DNA of 64,000 nucleotides from Burkholderia sp. MS389 (GTDB lineage: Bacteria > Pseudomonadota > Gammaproteobacteria > Burkholderiales > Burkholderiaceae). The translations under genes and the position numbers were made by a program. The stretch's first letter is position 1; every line of letters starts with the position of its first letter. This document shows, piece by piece, positions 15,803 through 24,071 of this stretch. The notes beneath the pieces are model-generated. The model saw only the letters and a program-made list of their open reading frames with translations, was not told the DNA's origin and made no database searches. Location of the stretch: the NCBI RefSeq assembly GCF_016899425.1, contig NZ_CP045994.1:2356001-2420000 (forward strand), given 5' to 3'.

Positions 15803-16047
15803 GCGCGCGCGAGCAGCGCGTGAACGGCGGCAACGACGTCACCGACGGTCCGAACGGACTTGAACTCTTCGGGCTTGATGCGCTTGCCCGTCATTTCCTG
15901 AAGCTTGATGGCCAGATCGACTGCGTCGATGCTGTCCAGGTCGAGTTCCTCGAACAGGTGCGTATCGGGCGTCACGCGCTCGGGCTCGATCGCGAAATTC
16001 TCATGAAAGATCGCGCGGATGCGCTCCAGGATTTCAGCGTCGGTCAC
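15799..16047 (-). CDS. Acyl carrier protein 2 (ApeF position)
   Basis: The 82-residue protein is a typical acyl carrier protein: LDLDSIDAVDLAIKL near residue 38 carries the Ser that receives 4'-phosphopantetheine, followed by the acidic recognition helix. GTG at 16047 overlaps the stop of carrier protein 1 by four bases. Pairs of carrier proteins are constant in APE clusters, with one probably favoured for loading the aryl starter and the other for extension. The window shows no dedicated phosphopantetheinyl transferase, so activation must use an enzyme encoded elsewhere. Confidence 0.94.
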   Translation of the reverse strand: MTDAEILERIRAIFHENFAIEPERVTPDTHLFEELDLDSIDAVDLAIKLQEMTGKRIKPEEFKSVRTVGDVVAAVHALLARA

Positions 16048-16349
16048 GAGTGGGCCCCTTTTTCCAGCACGGCTTCTTGCGATGCGTGATGAGACTGCTG
16101 ATCGGCAATGAAGGCCGCCAGCGTGTTGATCGACCGGAAATGCGCTTTCGTGCGCTCGTCGTTCGCGGCGATCGTCAATTGAAACTTCTTGCGCAGCATG
16201 ATGCCGACTTCCAGTGCATCAACGGAATCGAGCCCGATCCCGTCGGTCGAGAATAGCGGCGCGTCGTCGTCGATTTCGTCGACCGTCATGTCGCTAAGAT
16301 CGAGCATCTCGATCAGAAGCTGCTTAATTTGCAGTTTTAAAGTATCCAT
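16044..16349 (-). CDS. Acyl carrier protein 1 (ApeE position)
   Basis: The 101-residue protein has GIGLDSVDALEVGIML around residue 39, giving the phosphopantetheine Ser in a DSV context, and a long hydrophilic C-terminal tail after the usual four helices. Its ATG at 16349 lies 26 bases inside the upstream acyltransferase gene, and its TGA overlaps the GTG of carrier protein 2. It differs clearly from the second carrier protein in sequence, so the two probably have separate partners among the ketosynthases. A longer frame upstream is inside the acyltransferase gene and is rejected. Confidence 0.93.
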   Translation of the reverse strand: MDTLKLQIKQLLIEMLDLSDMTVDEIDDDAPLFSTDGIGLDSVDALEVGIMLRKKFQLTIAANDERTKAHFRSINTLAAFIADQQSHHASQEAVLEKGAHS

Positions 16350-17118
16350 GCTGAAACAGGCGTTGAGTAATGTGTACTTCCACCTCGCGGGCAATGCTGC
16401 GAGCGGCAATCGACGGCGGCGCCACGCTCGGCGCCAGCCGGTTCGGATCCATCGGTTCCAGCACGTCGATGCGCATGCGAAACGCACGAGACGGCACGTG
16501 ATACCAACGAAGCGTCTTGGTAAATACCGGCGGATCGCAATCGATCAGAACCGGCTGGATCCGCGTGCGCGACTGCAGCGCCATATGCGCGAAGCCGCGC
16601 GAGAACGCATGCAGGCGATCGCCCCCTGGGCTGCGCGTCCCTTCCGGAAAGATGATCATCGTGTAGCCCGCCGCCAGTTGCCTCGCTCCGGCCTCGACGA
16701 GATCAGTGGCATCTGCATTGCTTACGTACTCGGCTGCACGGACGATGCCCCAGAAACACGGGTTGCCCCAGTGACCGCGCTTGACGACGCAGCATGCCTT
16801 CGGCGTCAACGACAGCAGCACCATGACGTCGAGCCAGGTCGGGTGATTGGCGACAACGATTGCCGGGCCGCCTTTTGCAAGGCGCTCGACGCCGCTCAGC
16901 TCGAGCCTCATCACGCCGATACGCTGCAGTAATGCAACCAGCGCGCGGAAGAAATAATGGATGACAAGTGTCACGCCGCGCTGACGCGAGCGCCGGTGCG
17001 GCCATACCCCGCCGACGACGATTGCCAGCAACGAGAACACCGATCCGCACAGCGCAAAAAAAACCAGGCTCGCGCCAGTCGCGAACAGGCGCCAGCCGTA
17101 GTCAAGCCGCGCGATCAT
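16324..17118 (-). CDS. 1-acyl-glycerol-3-phosphate-type acyltransferase (ApeD position)
   Basis: The 264-residue protein starts with a hydrophobic membrane anchor (VFFALCGSVFSLLAIVVGG) and contains the PlsC motifs: VVANHPTWLD (HX4D) near residue 93 and IIFPEGTRSPGG near 160. PlsC-family enzymes move an acyl group from ACP or CoA to a lipid hydroxyl at the inner membrane face. In an APE cluster it may help attach the polyene acid to its lipid anchor; the acceptor is unknown. The start overlaps the upstream gene by 17 bases and the end overlaps the first carrier-protein gene by 26. Confidence 0.92.
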   Translation of the reverse strand: MIARLDYGWRLFATGASLVFFALCGSVFSLLAIVVGGVWPHRRSRQRGVTLVIHYFFRALVALLQRIGVMRLELSGVERLAKGGPAIVVANHPTWLDVMVLLSLTPKACCVVKRGHWGNPCFWGIVRAAEYVSNADATDLVEAGARQLAAGYTMIIFPEGTRSPGGDRLHAFSRGFAHMALQSRTRIQPVLIDCDPPVFTKTLRWYHVPSRAFRMRIDVLEPMDPNRLAPSVAPPSIAARSIAREVEVHITQRLFQHGYFKTAN

Positions 17119-17797
17119 GCCAGCTCCATCGCCACGATGCGTGCTGACCGCGCCACGACGCCGTCGTGCGCGCCGACAGACAACGCAGCACCGCCGCGCT
17201 TTGCGTACCGGCCGCATCGCCGGTCGCCCCCGCCTCACTCGGGCCATCCTCCGCCACTTCACAGACCAGATGACCGGCCGGCTCGCCGGCATCGAGCAGA
17301 ATCGCCAGCCCCACGCTCTCCGTGTCGTCATCGACGTCGCCGTAGACGGGATCGGCCGGCTCGTGCGCATAGACGAGCAACACCGGCGATGCCGGCGACG
17401 TTTCGTATTGGGAATAAGCTTCGAGCAGCGCGTAACCGAGCGTTTCATGCCCGGCCGCGACCGCGGTCGCGGCGGACCGGTCACGCCGGGCGATTCCGAA
17501 TATGCCTGTAACGGCATTGAGGACCGAAAGACTGAAGGCCGTCGGCGAGACAGGTTCCGCGGCGCCAATGGCGGCGAGAATGCCGCTGGTACGCACCAGT
17601 TCGCCGTGACGCGATGCGAATACCACACGCACCGGATTTTCCGTCCCGACACAGTCGTAGGCGACCTGAAGCGCGAGACGCGACAGCCGGCTCAAGCGAC
17701 GTCGCACCATCGGATCGAGGGCTTCGACGCCCGGCACCCCCGCGGTCGAAATCGACGTCCATCTGGCGATTGGCATGGTCCAATGCAAATCGGCCAT
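17102..17797 (-). CDS. Short beta-ketoacyl synthase-like chain-length factor (ApeC position), first gene of the operon
   Basis: The 231-residue protein resembles only the N-terminal part of a ketosynthase: VVFASRHGELVRT, then SPTAFSLSVLNAVTGIFGIA, and no active-site Cys or His triad can be found. This matches the Ketoacyl-synt_2 family, in which ApeC acts as a non-catalytic partner of the ApeO ketosynthase. It would set chain length rather than catalyse condensation. A GAGA stretch lies upstream of the ATG at 17797, and the 5' region holds a candidate promoter, so transcription of the whole operon probably begins here. The C-terminus is Ser/Arg/Trp-rich and overlaps the next gene. Confidence 0.9.
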   Translation of the reverse strand: MADLHWTMPIARWTSISTAGVPGVEALDPMVRRRLSRLSRLALQVAYDCVGTENPVRVVFASRHGELVRTSGILAAIGAAEPVSPTAFSLSVLNAVTGIFGIARRDRSAATAVAAGHETLGYALLEAYSQYETSPASPVLLVYAHEPADPVYGDVDDDTESVGLAILLDAGEPAGHLVCEVAEDGPSEAGATGDAAGTQSAAVLRCLSARTTASWRGQHASWRWSWHDRAA

Positions 17798-18175
17798 TTT
17801 TTTGTTCTCTTTGAGATTACTTCGCTGAGGGTAATTTTTCTATTGTGCTGCTCGCCAGTGCGCTGTCACACCCCGCTTTCGCCGAGCGCGCTGTCGTGTA
17901 TATCGGCCTCAACGGAGGAGACATCGACTTATGGGCTCCCGAGCCACATATGCCCGATAAGACAAGCAATCACATCAGTGAGCACAATACGATCGCACTG
18001 CCAACCAGCTTAACTTATCCGGCGCATTGTTTCGGCGAGACTGTAGCAGGACCGTCGCGCAAAATCAACGCGAGGGCCCGGCGCACATCGGCATTTGATA
18101 CTGTTTGCAAATTGTAATGAAGCCATCGATCCGGGGTCCTCGGAACGCGCTGAAGTATGGCTCGTCAGCAGTCGA
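17798..18175. other. Operon leader and AT-richer intergenic DNA
   Basis: This 378-base stretch lies between the polyketide operon start and the IS30 remnant. It is visibly less GC-rich than its surroundings. It holds the operon promoter candidate and a TCACATCAGTGAGCACA stretch around 17972 with partial dyad symmetry that could be an operator. A 90-codon plus-strand frame at 17845-18117 has no family features and is not accepted as a gene. Confidence 0.5.
17842..17869 (-). promoter_or_regulatory. Candidate sigma70 promoter for the aryl-polyene operon
   Basis: On the minus strand GTGACA (17869-17864) and CACAAT (17847-17842) are separated by 16 bases, matching five and four of six consensus positions. 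Transcription would start about 37 bases before the ATG at 17797. It is the best-scoring pair seen by eye in this interval. Confidence 0.35.
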
Positions 18176-18681
18176 AGAAGGATCAGTGAACGCCCCGCCA
18201 CGCCGGAGGATCGCGCAATACCCAAACACCGGAAAGGCGACTTGCTATTGGGAAACGCAAGTGGCCGGATTTCGATCGTCGTCGAACGCCAAAACCGGTT
18301 TGTGATGCCGGTTAAAGTAGCCGGCAAGGATGCCGAAGCCGTGGTCAACACATTGATACGACATGCCAGCGAATTATCGCCGAAACGATATAAGTCGCTG
18401 GCCTGGGACCGGGGTATGGAAATGGCGAATCACAAAGGCTTTACGGTCGCAACCGACGTTCGGGTCTCTTTCCGCGATCCGCGGAATCCGGGGCAACGCG
18501 ACTCGAATGAAAACATGAATGGGCTGCCGAGGCAGTACTTCACGAAGGGTACTGACGTCTCTGCCTATTCCCAAGCCGAGCTCGACACCATGGCAAGAGG
18601 GCTCAACCGGTGCCCCTCGAGACGCAGAACCTTGATACTCCGGTTGAGCAGTTCCATCAATTTGGGGCATCGACCGGTTAA
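18176..18681 (+). pseudogene. Decayed IS30-family transposase, C-terminal part only
   Basis: From about 18176 the plus strand encodes ISERPATPEDRAIP, KGDLLLGN, SIVVERQNRFVMPVKV, SLAWDRGMEMANHKGFTVATD and SNENMNGLPRQYFTKGTD, the ordered DDE core of IS30 transposases, with Asp, Asp and Glu still visible. The N-terminal helix-turn-helix half is missing. Near 18610 the frame shifts: the family ending NLDTPVEQFHQFGASTG lies in another frame and stops at 18681. It therefore cannot make an intact transposase. The residue drift (for example KHRKGD for the usual GHWEGD) shows old decay. No terminal inverted repeats were recognised. It sits between the polyketide operon and tRNA-Ser. Confidence 0.8.
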
Positions 18682-18800
18682 TTTCGCACCCAACGCTAGC
18701 CATTCCTTTACATGGAGCGGCAATAACCCGTCACACCGCCTCCGACCGTCGAAATGCGCACGGACCCGCGCGGAGCAGGGTTGCAAGGGTCTACGGAGGA

Positions 18801-18846
18801 GCCGAAAAAGAAAAAGCCCCGCAAGTCCGAGAACTTGCGGGGCTTT
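18801..18846 (-). terminator. Rho-independent terminator after tRNA-Ser
   Basis: A perfect 14-base stem, 18813-18826 with 18833-18846, encloses a six-base loop. On the minus strand it is followed by a T-rich run (complement of the A-rich 18806-18815). It lies just downstream of the tRNA 3' end at 18858 and reads in the same direction. Confidence 0.9.
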
Positions 18847-18857
18847 GTCACCGCTTT

Positions 18858-18951
18858 TGGCGGAGACGGAGGGATTCGAACCCTCGATCCAGGTTTTGGC
18901 CCAGATGCTCCCTTAGCAGGGGAGTGCCTTCGACCTCTCGGCCACGTCTCC
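18858..18951 (-). tRNA. tRNA-Ser, anticodon GCU
   Basis: The reverse complement folds as a class II tRNA: acceptor arm GGAGACG pairing with CGTCTCC, an encoded CCA tail at 18858-18860, the T-loop GGTTCGAATCC, and a long variable arm. The anticodon stem CTCCC/GGGAG encloses CTGCTAA, giving anticodon GCT, which reads AGC and AGU serine codons. The gene is minus strand with its 3' end facing the IS30 remnant and the polyketide cluster, a common site for island insertion. Confidence 0.95.
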
Positions 18952-19061
18952 CAAACTTTCGCTCGCACCAGGGAGGCAGTGCGACGAGAACGAAATAATA
19001 TAGGGTTTCGAACCGCGCGTCAATTTCCGTGAGGCATTTTCTTCAATGCATCACGAAAAAT

Positions 19062-20315
19062 TCACGACGCCTGGTCGAGTTCGAACACCTTGTGCAACGC
19101 TCGGACGGCCAGCTCCATGTACTTTTCGTCGATCAGCACCGAAATCTTGATTTCGGACGTCGAGATCATCTGGATGTTGATGCCCTCTTCCGACAGCGTG
19201 CGGAACATCTTGCTCGCGACGCCCACGTGCGAACGCATGCCGACGCCGACGACCGACACCTTCGACACCTTCGGGTCGCCCTGCACGCGCTCGGCGCTCA
19301 CATGGCCCTGCACCTGGTTGGTGAGGATGTCCATCGCCTTCTGGTAGTCGCCGCGACCAACCGTGAACGTGAAGTCGGTTTTGCCTTCGACGCTCTGGTT
19401 CTGGATGATCATGTCGACGTCGACGTTCGCATCGGCCACCGGGCCGAGGATCTGATATGCGATGCCCGGCTTGTCGGGCACGCCCATCACCGCAATGCGT
19501 GCTTCGTCGCGCTGGAACGCGATGCCGGAAATGACTGCCTTTTCCATGGTCTCGTCTTCTTCAAAAGTAATCAGGGTGCCGGAGCGCATTTCTTCGTCGA
19601 GCGCAATCAGCGGATCGGTCAGGCTCGACAGCACACGCGTCTTCACCTGGTATTTGCCGGCGAATTCGACCGAGCGGATCTGCAGGACCTTCGAGCCGAG
19701 GCTGGCCATTTCCAGCATCTCCTCGAACGTCACGCGATCGAGGCGGCGCGCCTCTTCGACGACGCGCGGATCGGTCGTGTAGACGCCGTCGACGTCGGTA
19801 TAGATCAGGCACTCTTCGGCGCCCAGCGCAGCGGCCACCGCCACCGCCGACGTGTCCGAACCGCCGCGGCCCAGCGTCGTGATGTGGCCGTCCGGATCGA
19901 CACCCTGGAAGCCCGTGATGATCACGACCTTGCGGGCGTTCAGGTCGGCCTTCACGCGCTCGTCGTCGATCGAGTGAATGCGTGCCTTCGTAAACGCGCT
20001 GTCCGTCTTGATCGGCACTTGCCAGCCGGCATAGCTCACGGCCTCGACGCCGATTTCCTGCAGCGCGATCGACAGCAGGCCGACGCTGACCTGCTCGCCG
20101 GTCGACGCGATCATGTCGAGCTCACGCGGGCTCGGCTGGCTCGAAATCTCTTTCGCAAGACCGAGCAGACGGTTGGTTTCGCCGGACATCGCCGAAGGCA
20201 CGACCACCATCTGGTGCCCGGCCTGATGCCATTTTGCGACGCGTTTCGCGACGTTCTTGATGCGCTCGACCGAGCCCATCGAAGTGCCGCCGTATTTGTG
20301 TACGATGAGTGCCAT
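19062..20315 (-). CDS. lysC: Aspartate kinase
   Basis: The 417-residue enzyme starts with [10 protein letters not shown], the aspartokinase phosphate-binding motif, and has [23 protein letters not shown] for substrate binding. Two ACT domains follow from about residue 265 ([22 protein letters not shown] is in the first), the usual sites of lysine/threonine feedback. It phosphorylates aspartate, the first step toward lysine, threonine, methionine and diaminopimelate; dapA at 42029 acts later in the lysine branch. ATG at 20315 is chosen because the upstream in-frame sequence is low complexity. It is transcribed alone, from its own candidate promoter. Confidence 0.97.
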   Translation of the reverse strand: MALIVHKYGGTSMGSVERIKNVAKRVAKWHQAGHQMVVVPSAMSGETNRLLGLAKEISSQPSPRELDMIASTGEQVSVGLLSIALQEIGVEAVSYAGWQVPIKTDSAFTKARIHSIDDERVKADLNARKVVIITGFQGVDPDGHITTLGRGGSDTSAVAVAAALGAEECLIYTDVDGVYTTDPRVVEEARRLDRVTFEEMLEMASLGSKVLQIRSVEFAGKYQVKTRVLSSLTDPLIALDEEMRSGTLITFEEDETMEKAVISGIAFQRDEARIAVMGVPDKPGIAYQILGPVADANVDVDMIIQNQSVEGKTDFTFTVGRGDYQKAMDILTNQVQGHVSAERVQGDPKVSKVSVVGVGMRSHVGVASKMFRTLSEEGINIQMISTSEIKISVLIDEKYMELAVRALHKVFELDQAS

Positions 20316-20657
20316 TGTCGTTCTGAACTGGAGGAGAAGCCGCACGGGCGCGCTGGGCAGGCCGCGTTGCCGTTCGGTCACGCGGCTTGTGGCTGTGGAC
20401 GGACGACGAGGGGGACGGCTGGGACGCAACACGCAAGCGTGACGGATTTTGCCCGGAAGGCCGATCAGGCCGCGCAAACCGGGTACGTCACGCGGAAAAC
20501 CTGCACAAAACGCTCAAAAATCGAGCCGAGCAAACGACCGAGCGTACCCGATAGACGCCCACTTGACAAGCCGCGCGCCGTGTCGCCGGCCGTTCCGGCG
20601 CTGTTTACCAAATGGTGAAAATGGGCGCGCCATCGCGCCGCCGGCAGCCCGCCGCCG
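20316..20657 (-). other. lysC upstream region with a long predicted leader
   Basis: The 342 bases between tilS and lysC contain a promoter candidate near 20541-20569, which would leave a leader of roughly 220 bases before the lysC ATG. No lysine riboswitch was recognised, and no leader peptide with Lys or Thr runs was found. GC-rich local hairpins are possible. Confidence 0.4.
20541..20569 (-). promoter_or_regulatory. Candidate sigma70 promoter for lysC
   Basis: On the minus strand TTGTCA (20569-20564), five of six to consensus, is followed after exactly 17 bases by TACGCT (20546-20541), a weaker -10. It lies in the gap between the tilS stop and lysC. Confidence 0.4.
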
Positions 20658-22079
20658 CTATGCGATCAGCAGGTCGGGACGCCATTCGAGCCGGCGCCAT
20701 GCGGCGGCGCCCAACGTCGCGTCGGCAAGCTCGCCGATGTCGCGATTGACGCCCAGCCGCGGCACGTAGATCAGCCGGTCACCCGCGAACAGCAGCGGCA
20801 CGTCGCGCTGCCAGGCCGGCACGCCGCGCTCCTGGAACAGATTCTTCAGCGTCCGGCCAGGCCCGCCCGGCGACGTGCGCATCCGTTCGCCGCCGGCCCG
20901 CGCGCGCGCCGCCAGCCGCGCACCGCGCAGCAGCCCCTCCGGCACCGCATCGGCGCTGCCCGCATCGGCCGGCGCGAACACGAACGTGCCGCGCCATCCC
21001 GGCAGGTGCCACACGTCCTGTCCGTCCCATGCGAGTGCCACCTCCGGTTGCGACGTACCCGTGCCGTCGTCGGGCGGTTCGCTGCTGTCGCCCGCTTCCC
21101 AGTAGACGACGTCGCGATAGAGCCGCAGGCACTGCCCCGCGTGATCGACGCGCAGCGCATGCGCGTCGTGGGCCGCGCGCAGTTGCCGCATCATGTTGGC
21201 GAGCCGGGCCGCCGACGCGCCCGGCAAACCGAGCCGGCGCATCCAGAAGCGCAGCAGGTTCGCGCCGCGCGTGTCGTCGAAGCCGATCAGCCCGTCGCGC
21301 GACAGCGCCTGACCGTCATCGCGCGCGGCGACAGCGAAATCCAGCTCGGCCAGATCGTCGAGCAGCCGCTGAGCGGCCGCCGCATGCTGGGCCGCGCGAC
21401 CGAGCGCGTCGCGAAAGCCCGGGAAATGCACGGCCAGCGCCGGCAGCACGTCGACGCGCAGCGCATTGCGCGCATAGCGCGTATCACCGTTCGATTCGTC
21501 GTCGATCCACGCGAGCGCGTGCTGCTCCGCATAGCGCTCAAGTTGTGCGCGCAACAGTCTCAGCAATGGACGCACGCGCTCGATGCTCACGCCGTCGGGG
21601 CGATAACGCGGGGCCATCGCGGCGAGCCCCGCGATTCCCGCCCCGCGCAGCAGTTGCAGCAGCACCGTCTCGGCCTGGTCGTCCGCATGTTGCGCGAGCC
21701 ACAGCGCCGCCACGCCGTGGCGCTCGCCCATCTCGTCGAGCGCCGCGTAGCGACGCTCGCGCGCCGTCGCCTCGATACCGAGCCCGCTGTCGCGCGGCAC
21801 GTCGACGCGCATCGATTCGAACGCGACACCGAGCCGCGCCGCCTGCCCTTCGGCATGCGCGACCCACGCATCGGCGTTCGCGCTCAGGCCGTGATGCACG
21901 TGCAGCGCGACGCAGCGCGATGCGCCCGCGACGCGCACGGCCGCATCGAGCAGCACGGTCGAATCGAGGCCGCCGCTGTACGCGATCGCGATGCGCGCAT
22001 CCGGCGGCAGGCCGGAAAGCGCAACGCCGACCGCGTCGAGTACGACGCGGTCGGTGGAGAATTCGGTGGGCGGGATCAC
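20658..22079 (-). CDS. tilS: tRNA(Ile)-lysidine synthase
   Basis: The 473-residue protein has the PP-loop IAYSGGLDSTVLLDA near residue 34 that binds ATP, and LAQHADDQAETVLLQLLRG, the TilS-specific catalytic stretch. The C-terminal TilS domain includes GGPGRTLKNLFQERGVPAWQRD. It converts C34 of the CAU-anticodon tRNA-Ile to lysidine, so AUA is read correctly. The frame begins with GTG at 22079, 46 bases after the accA stop, and is likely co-transcribed with accA. Its length is close to that of other beta-proteobacterial TilS proteins. Confidence 0.96.
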   Translation of the reverse strand: MIPPTEFSTDRVVLDAVGVALSGLPPDARIAIAYSGGLDSTVLLDAAVRVAGASRCVALHVHHGLSANADAWVAHAEGQAARLGVAFESMRVDVPRDSGLGIEATARERRYAALDEMGERHGVAALWLAQHADDQAETVLLQLLRGAGIAGLAAMAPRYRPDGVSIERVRPLLRLLRAQLERYAEQHALAWIDDESNGDTRYARNALRVDVLPALAVHFPGFRDALGRAAQHAAAAQRLLDDLAELDFAVAARDDGQALSRDGLIGFDDTRGANLLRFWMRRLGLPGASAARLANMMRQLRAAHDAHALRVDHAGQCLRLYRDVVYWEAGDSSEPPDDGTGTSQPEVALAWDGQDVWHLPGWRGTFVFAPADAGSADAVPEGLLRGARLAARARAGGERMRTSPGGPGRTLKNLFQERGVPAWQRDVPLLFAGDRLIYVPRLGVNRDIGELADATLGAAAWRRLEWRPDLLIA

Positions 22080-22125
22080 GAGCGGGACGCGCGCGCAGCG
22101 GCGCGCGCATTGAATACACGGCCGG

Positions 22126-23097
22126 TCATGCGCCCGGCGTGGTTTCCTTGAACTTGCCGTAGGCCATCAGGCGCTCGAAGCGGCGCTCGCGCAGCGCATC
22201 GATGCTCATGCCCTGGAACTGGCGCAGCGAATCGGCCAGCGCACGGCGCAGCAGCGCGGCCATGCCCTTCGGATCGCGATGCGCGCCGCCGAGCGGCTCG
22301 TTGATGATCTTGTCGATCAGGCCGAGCGCCTTCAGGCGGTGCGCGGTCAGGCCCAGCGCTTCCGCGGCTTCCGGCGCCTTCGCGGCGCTCTTCCACAGGA
22401 TCGACGCGCAGCCTTCCGGCGAGATCACCGAGTAGGTCGAGAACTGCAGCATCATCACGGTATCGGCCACGGCGATCGCGAGCGCGCCGCCCGAACCGCC
22501 CTCGCCGATCACCGTCGTGATGATCGGCGTCTTCAGCTCGGCCATCACGTACAGGTTGCGGCCGATCGCCTCCGACTGGCCGCGCTCTTCCGCGCCGATG
22601 CCCGGGTACGCGCCCGGCGTGTCGACGAACGTGAAGATCGGCAGTCCGAACTTCTCGGCCAGACGCATCAGGCGTTCGGCCTTGCGATAGCCTTCCGGAC
22701 GCGGCATCCCGAAGTTGCGCGCGGCGCGCTCCTTCGTGTCGCGACCCTTCTGGTGACCGATCACCATGCACGGATGGCCGCCGAAGCGCGCGAGACCGCC
22801 GACGATCGACAGGTCGTCCGCGAACGCGCGATCGCCATGCAGCTCGTGAAAATCGGTAAACAGTTCCGCGACGTAATCGAGCGTGTACGGCCGCTGCGGA
22901 TGCCGCGCGATCTGCGAAACCTGCCACGGCGACAGGTTCGCGTAGAGGTCTTTCGTCAGTTGCTGGCTTTTCTTCGACAGCCGCTCGATTTCTTCCGAAA
23001 TATCGACAGCCGAGTCGTCCTGCACGAACCGCAGCTCTTCGATCTTGGCCTCGAGTTCGGCGATCGGCTGTTCGAAATCCAGAAATGTGGTCTTCAT
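22126..23097 (-). CDS. accA: Acetyl-CoA carboxylase carboxyltransferase subunit alpha
   Basis: The 323-residue protein has the AccA landmarks [28 protein letters not shown] and the crotonase-fold region [16 protein letters not shown] that holds the acetyl-CoA site. With AccD it transfers the carboxyl group from biotin to acetyl-CoA, making malonyl-CoA for fatty acids and also for the polyketide cluster at the left of the window. It is the first gene of an accA-tilS unit. A -10-like TAGAAT lies 34 bases upstream. Confidence 0.98.
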   Translation of the reverse strand: MKTTFLDFEQPIAELEAKIEELRFVQDDSAVDISEEIERLSKKSQQLTKDLYANLSPWQVSQIARHPQRPYTLDYVAELFTDFHELHGDRAFADDLSIVGGLARFGGHPCMVIGHQKGRDTKERAARNFGMPRPEGYRKAERLMRLAEKFGLPIFTFVDTPGAYPGIGAEERGQSEAIGRNLYVMAELKTPIITTVIGEGGSGGALAIAVADTVMMLQFSTYSVISPEGCASILWKSAAKAPEAAEALGLTAHRLKALGLIDKIINEPLGGAHRDPKGMAALLRRALADSLRQFQGMSIDALRERRFERLMAYGKFKETTPGA

Positions 23098-23130
23098 GTG
23101 TTCGAATCCTTGGGTCTTGCGGCAGCGCGT

Positions 23131-23136
23131 ATTCTA
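23131..23136 (-). promoter_or_regulatory. Candidate -10 box for accA
   Basis: TAGAAT on the minus strand (23136-23131), five of six to consensus, precedes the accA ATG at 23097 by about 34 bases. The -35 region is only loosely matched by TTTTGA 16 bases upstream. Confidence 0.35.
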
Positions 23137-23200
23137 CCCGCGCGGGCGATGCTCAAAACCGGCTCTCAACTATTGATGTTTAAAACCCGATAGCCAGCGC

Positions 23201-24028
23201 TCAGGCGTCGGCGTCGGGCGCATCGAGGCTGCGCCACATGTACCAGGTCGCGACGGTGCGCCACGGCTCCCAGTTGGCCGCAACCTCGCGCGCCTCGCTG
23301 CGCGTGACGGGTTCTCCGCTGAAGTAATTGACGCTGATCGCGCGGATCAGGCCCGGGTCGTCGAGCGGCAGCACGTCCGGCCGCGACAGGTTGAAGATCA
23401 GGAACATCTCGGCCGTCCAGCGGCTGATGCCGCGGATCTGCGTGAGTTCCGCGATCACGTCCTCGTCGTCCATCGACATCCATTTGTCGACGTGCAGCGC
23501 CCCGGACACGAAATGCTGCGCGAGATCGAGGATGTATTCCGTCTTGCGCTTGGACAACCCGCACGCGATCAGCTTGTCCGCGCCGAGCCGGATCACCGGT
23601 TGCGGCGCGAGCTTCGGACAGGCGTCCTCGATGCGCGCCCACAGCGACTGGGCGGACGGCACCGAAATCTGCTGGCCGACGACCGAGCGCGCGAGCGTGA
23701 CGAACGGGTCGCCGCGCTTCACGAGATGCGCGGGACCGAACTTCGGAATCAGTTTCTTCAGGATCCGGTCGCGCTTGACGAGGTCCGCGCACGCCTTGTC
23801 CCAATAGGCGGGGCGCACGACGACCTCCTCGCCGTCCGCCTCGGACGCACGGGTCTTGCGGGCCGCGTCGGCGGCCGGCAGCGCGGCGGCCGGCTGCGCA
23901 TGACCGTTCAGCGCGCCGTTCGGCACGGCGCGTGTCGCGTCCGCCTTCGTCGCCGGGACGCGCTTGGCTGCCGGACGCGCGGCGACCGGAGTCGCGCGCC
24001 TGACCGGCGCTTTTCTGGCCGTTGCCAT
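23201..24028 (-). CDS. HhH-GPD DNA glycosylase, AlkA/3-methyladenine type
   Basis: The 275-residue protein has an Ala/Lys/Arg-rich, probably disordered N-terminus of about 70 residues, then a HhH-GPD glycosylase core: LARSVVGQQIS, the hairpin ELTQIRGISRWTAEMFLIF, and LPLDDPGL with the catalytic Asp about 18 residues later. There is no iron-sulfur Cys cluster, which separates it from MutY and Nth. It should remove alkylated bases such as 3-methyladenine. The basic tail resembles histone-H1-like nucleoid binding segments and may raise DNA affinity; that is inference. It lies between accA and cysS on the same strand. Confidence 0.92.
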   Translation of the reverse strand: MATARKAPVRRATPVAARPAAKRVPATKADATRAVPNGALNGHAQPAAALPAADAARKTRASEADGEEVVVRPAYWDKACADLVKRDRILKKLIPKFGPAHLVKRGDPFVTLARSVVGQQISVPSAQSLWARIEDACPKLAPQPVIRLGADKLIACGLSKRKTEYILDLAQHFVSGALHVDKWMSMDDEDVIAELTQIRGISRWTAEMFLIFNLSRPDVLPLDDPGLIRAISVNYFSGEPVTRSEAREVAANWEPWRTVATWYMWRSLDAPDADA

Positions 24029-24071
24029 CTTGCCTCCTACCTGACGGATCGGTCAGTGGAACGCACCGCGC

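Noticed and set aside
17845..18117. 90-codon plus-strand frame before the IS30 remnant
   Set aside because: No motif, no ribosome site of note, and it lies in the operon leader.
18858..18951. Direct repeat of the tRNA-Ser 3' end marking an attachment site
   Set aside because: No second copy of the tRNA tail was seen within the window.
20316..20657. Lysine riboswitch upstream of lysC
   Set aside because: Characteristic junction and loop motifs were not recognised by eye; a covariance search is needed to decide.
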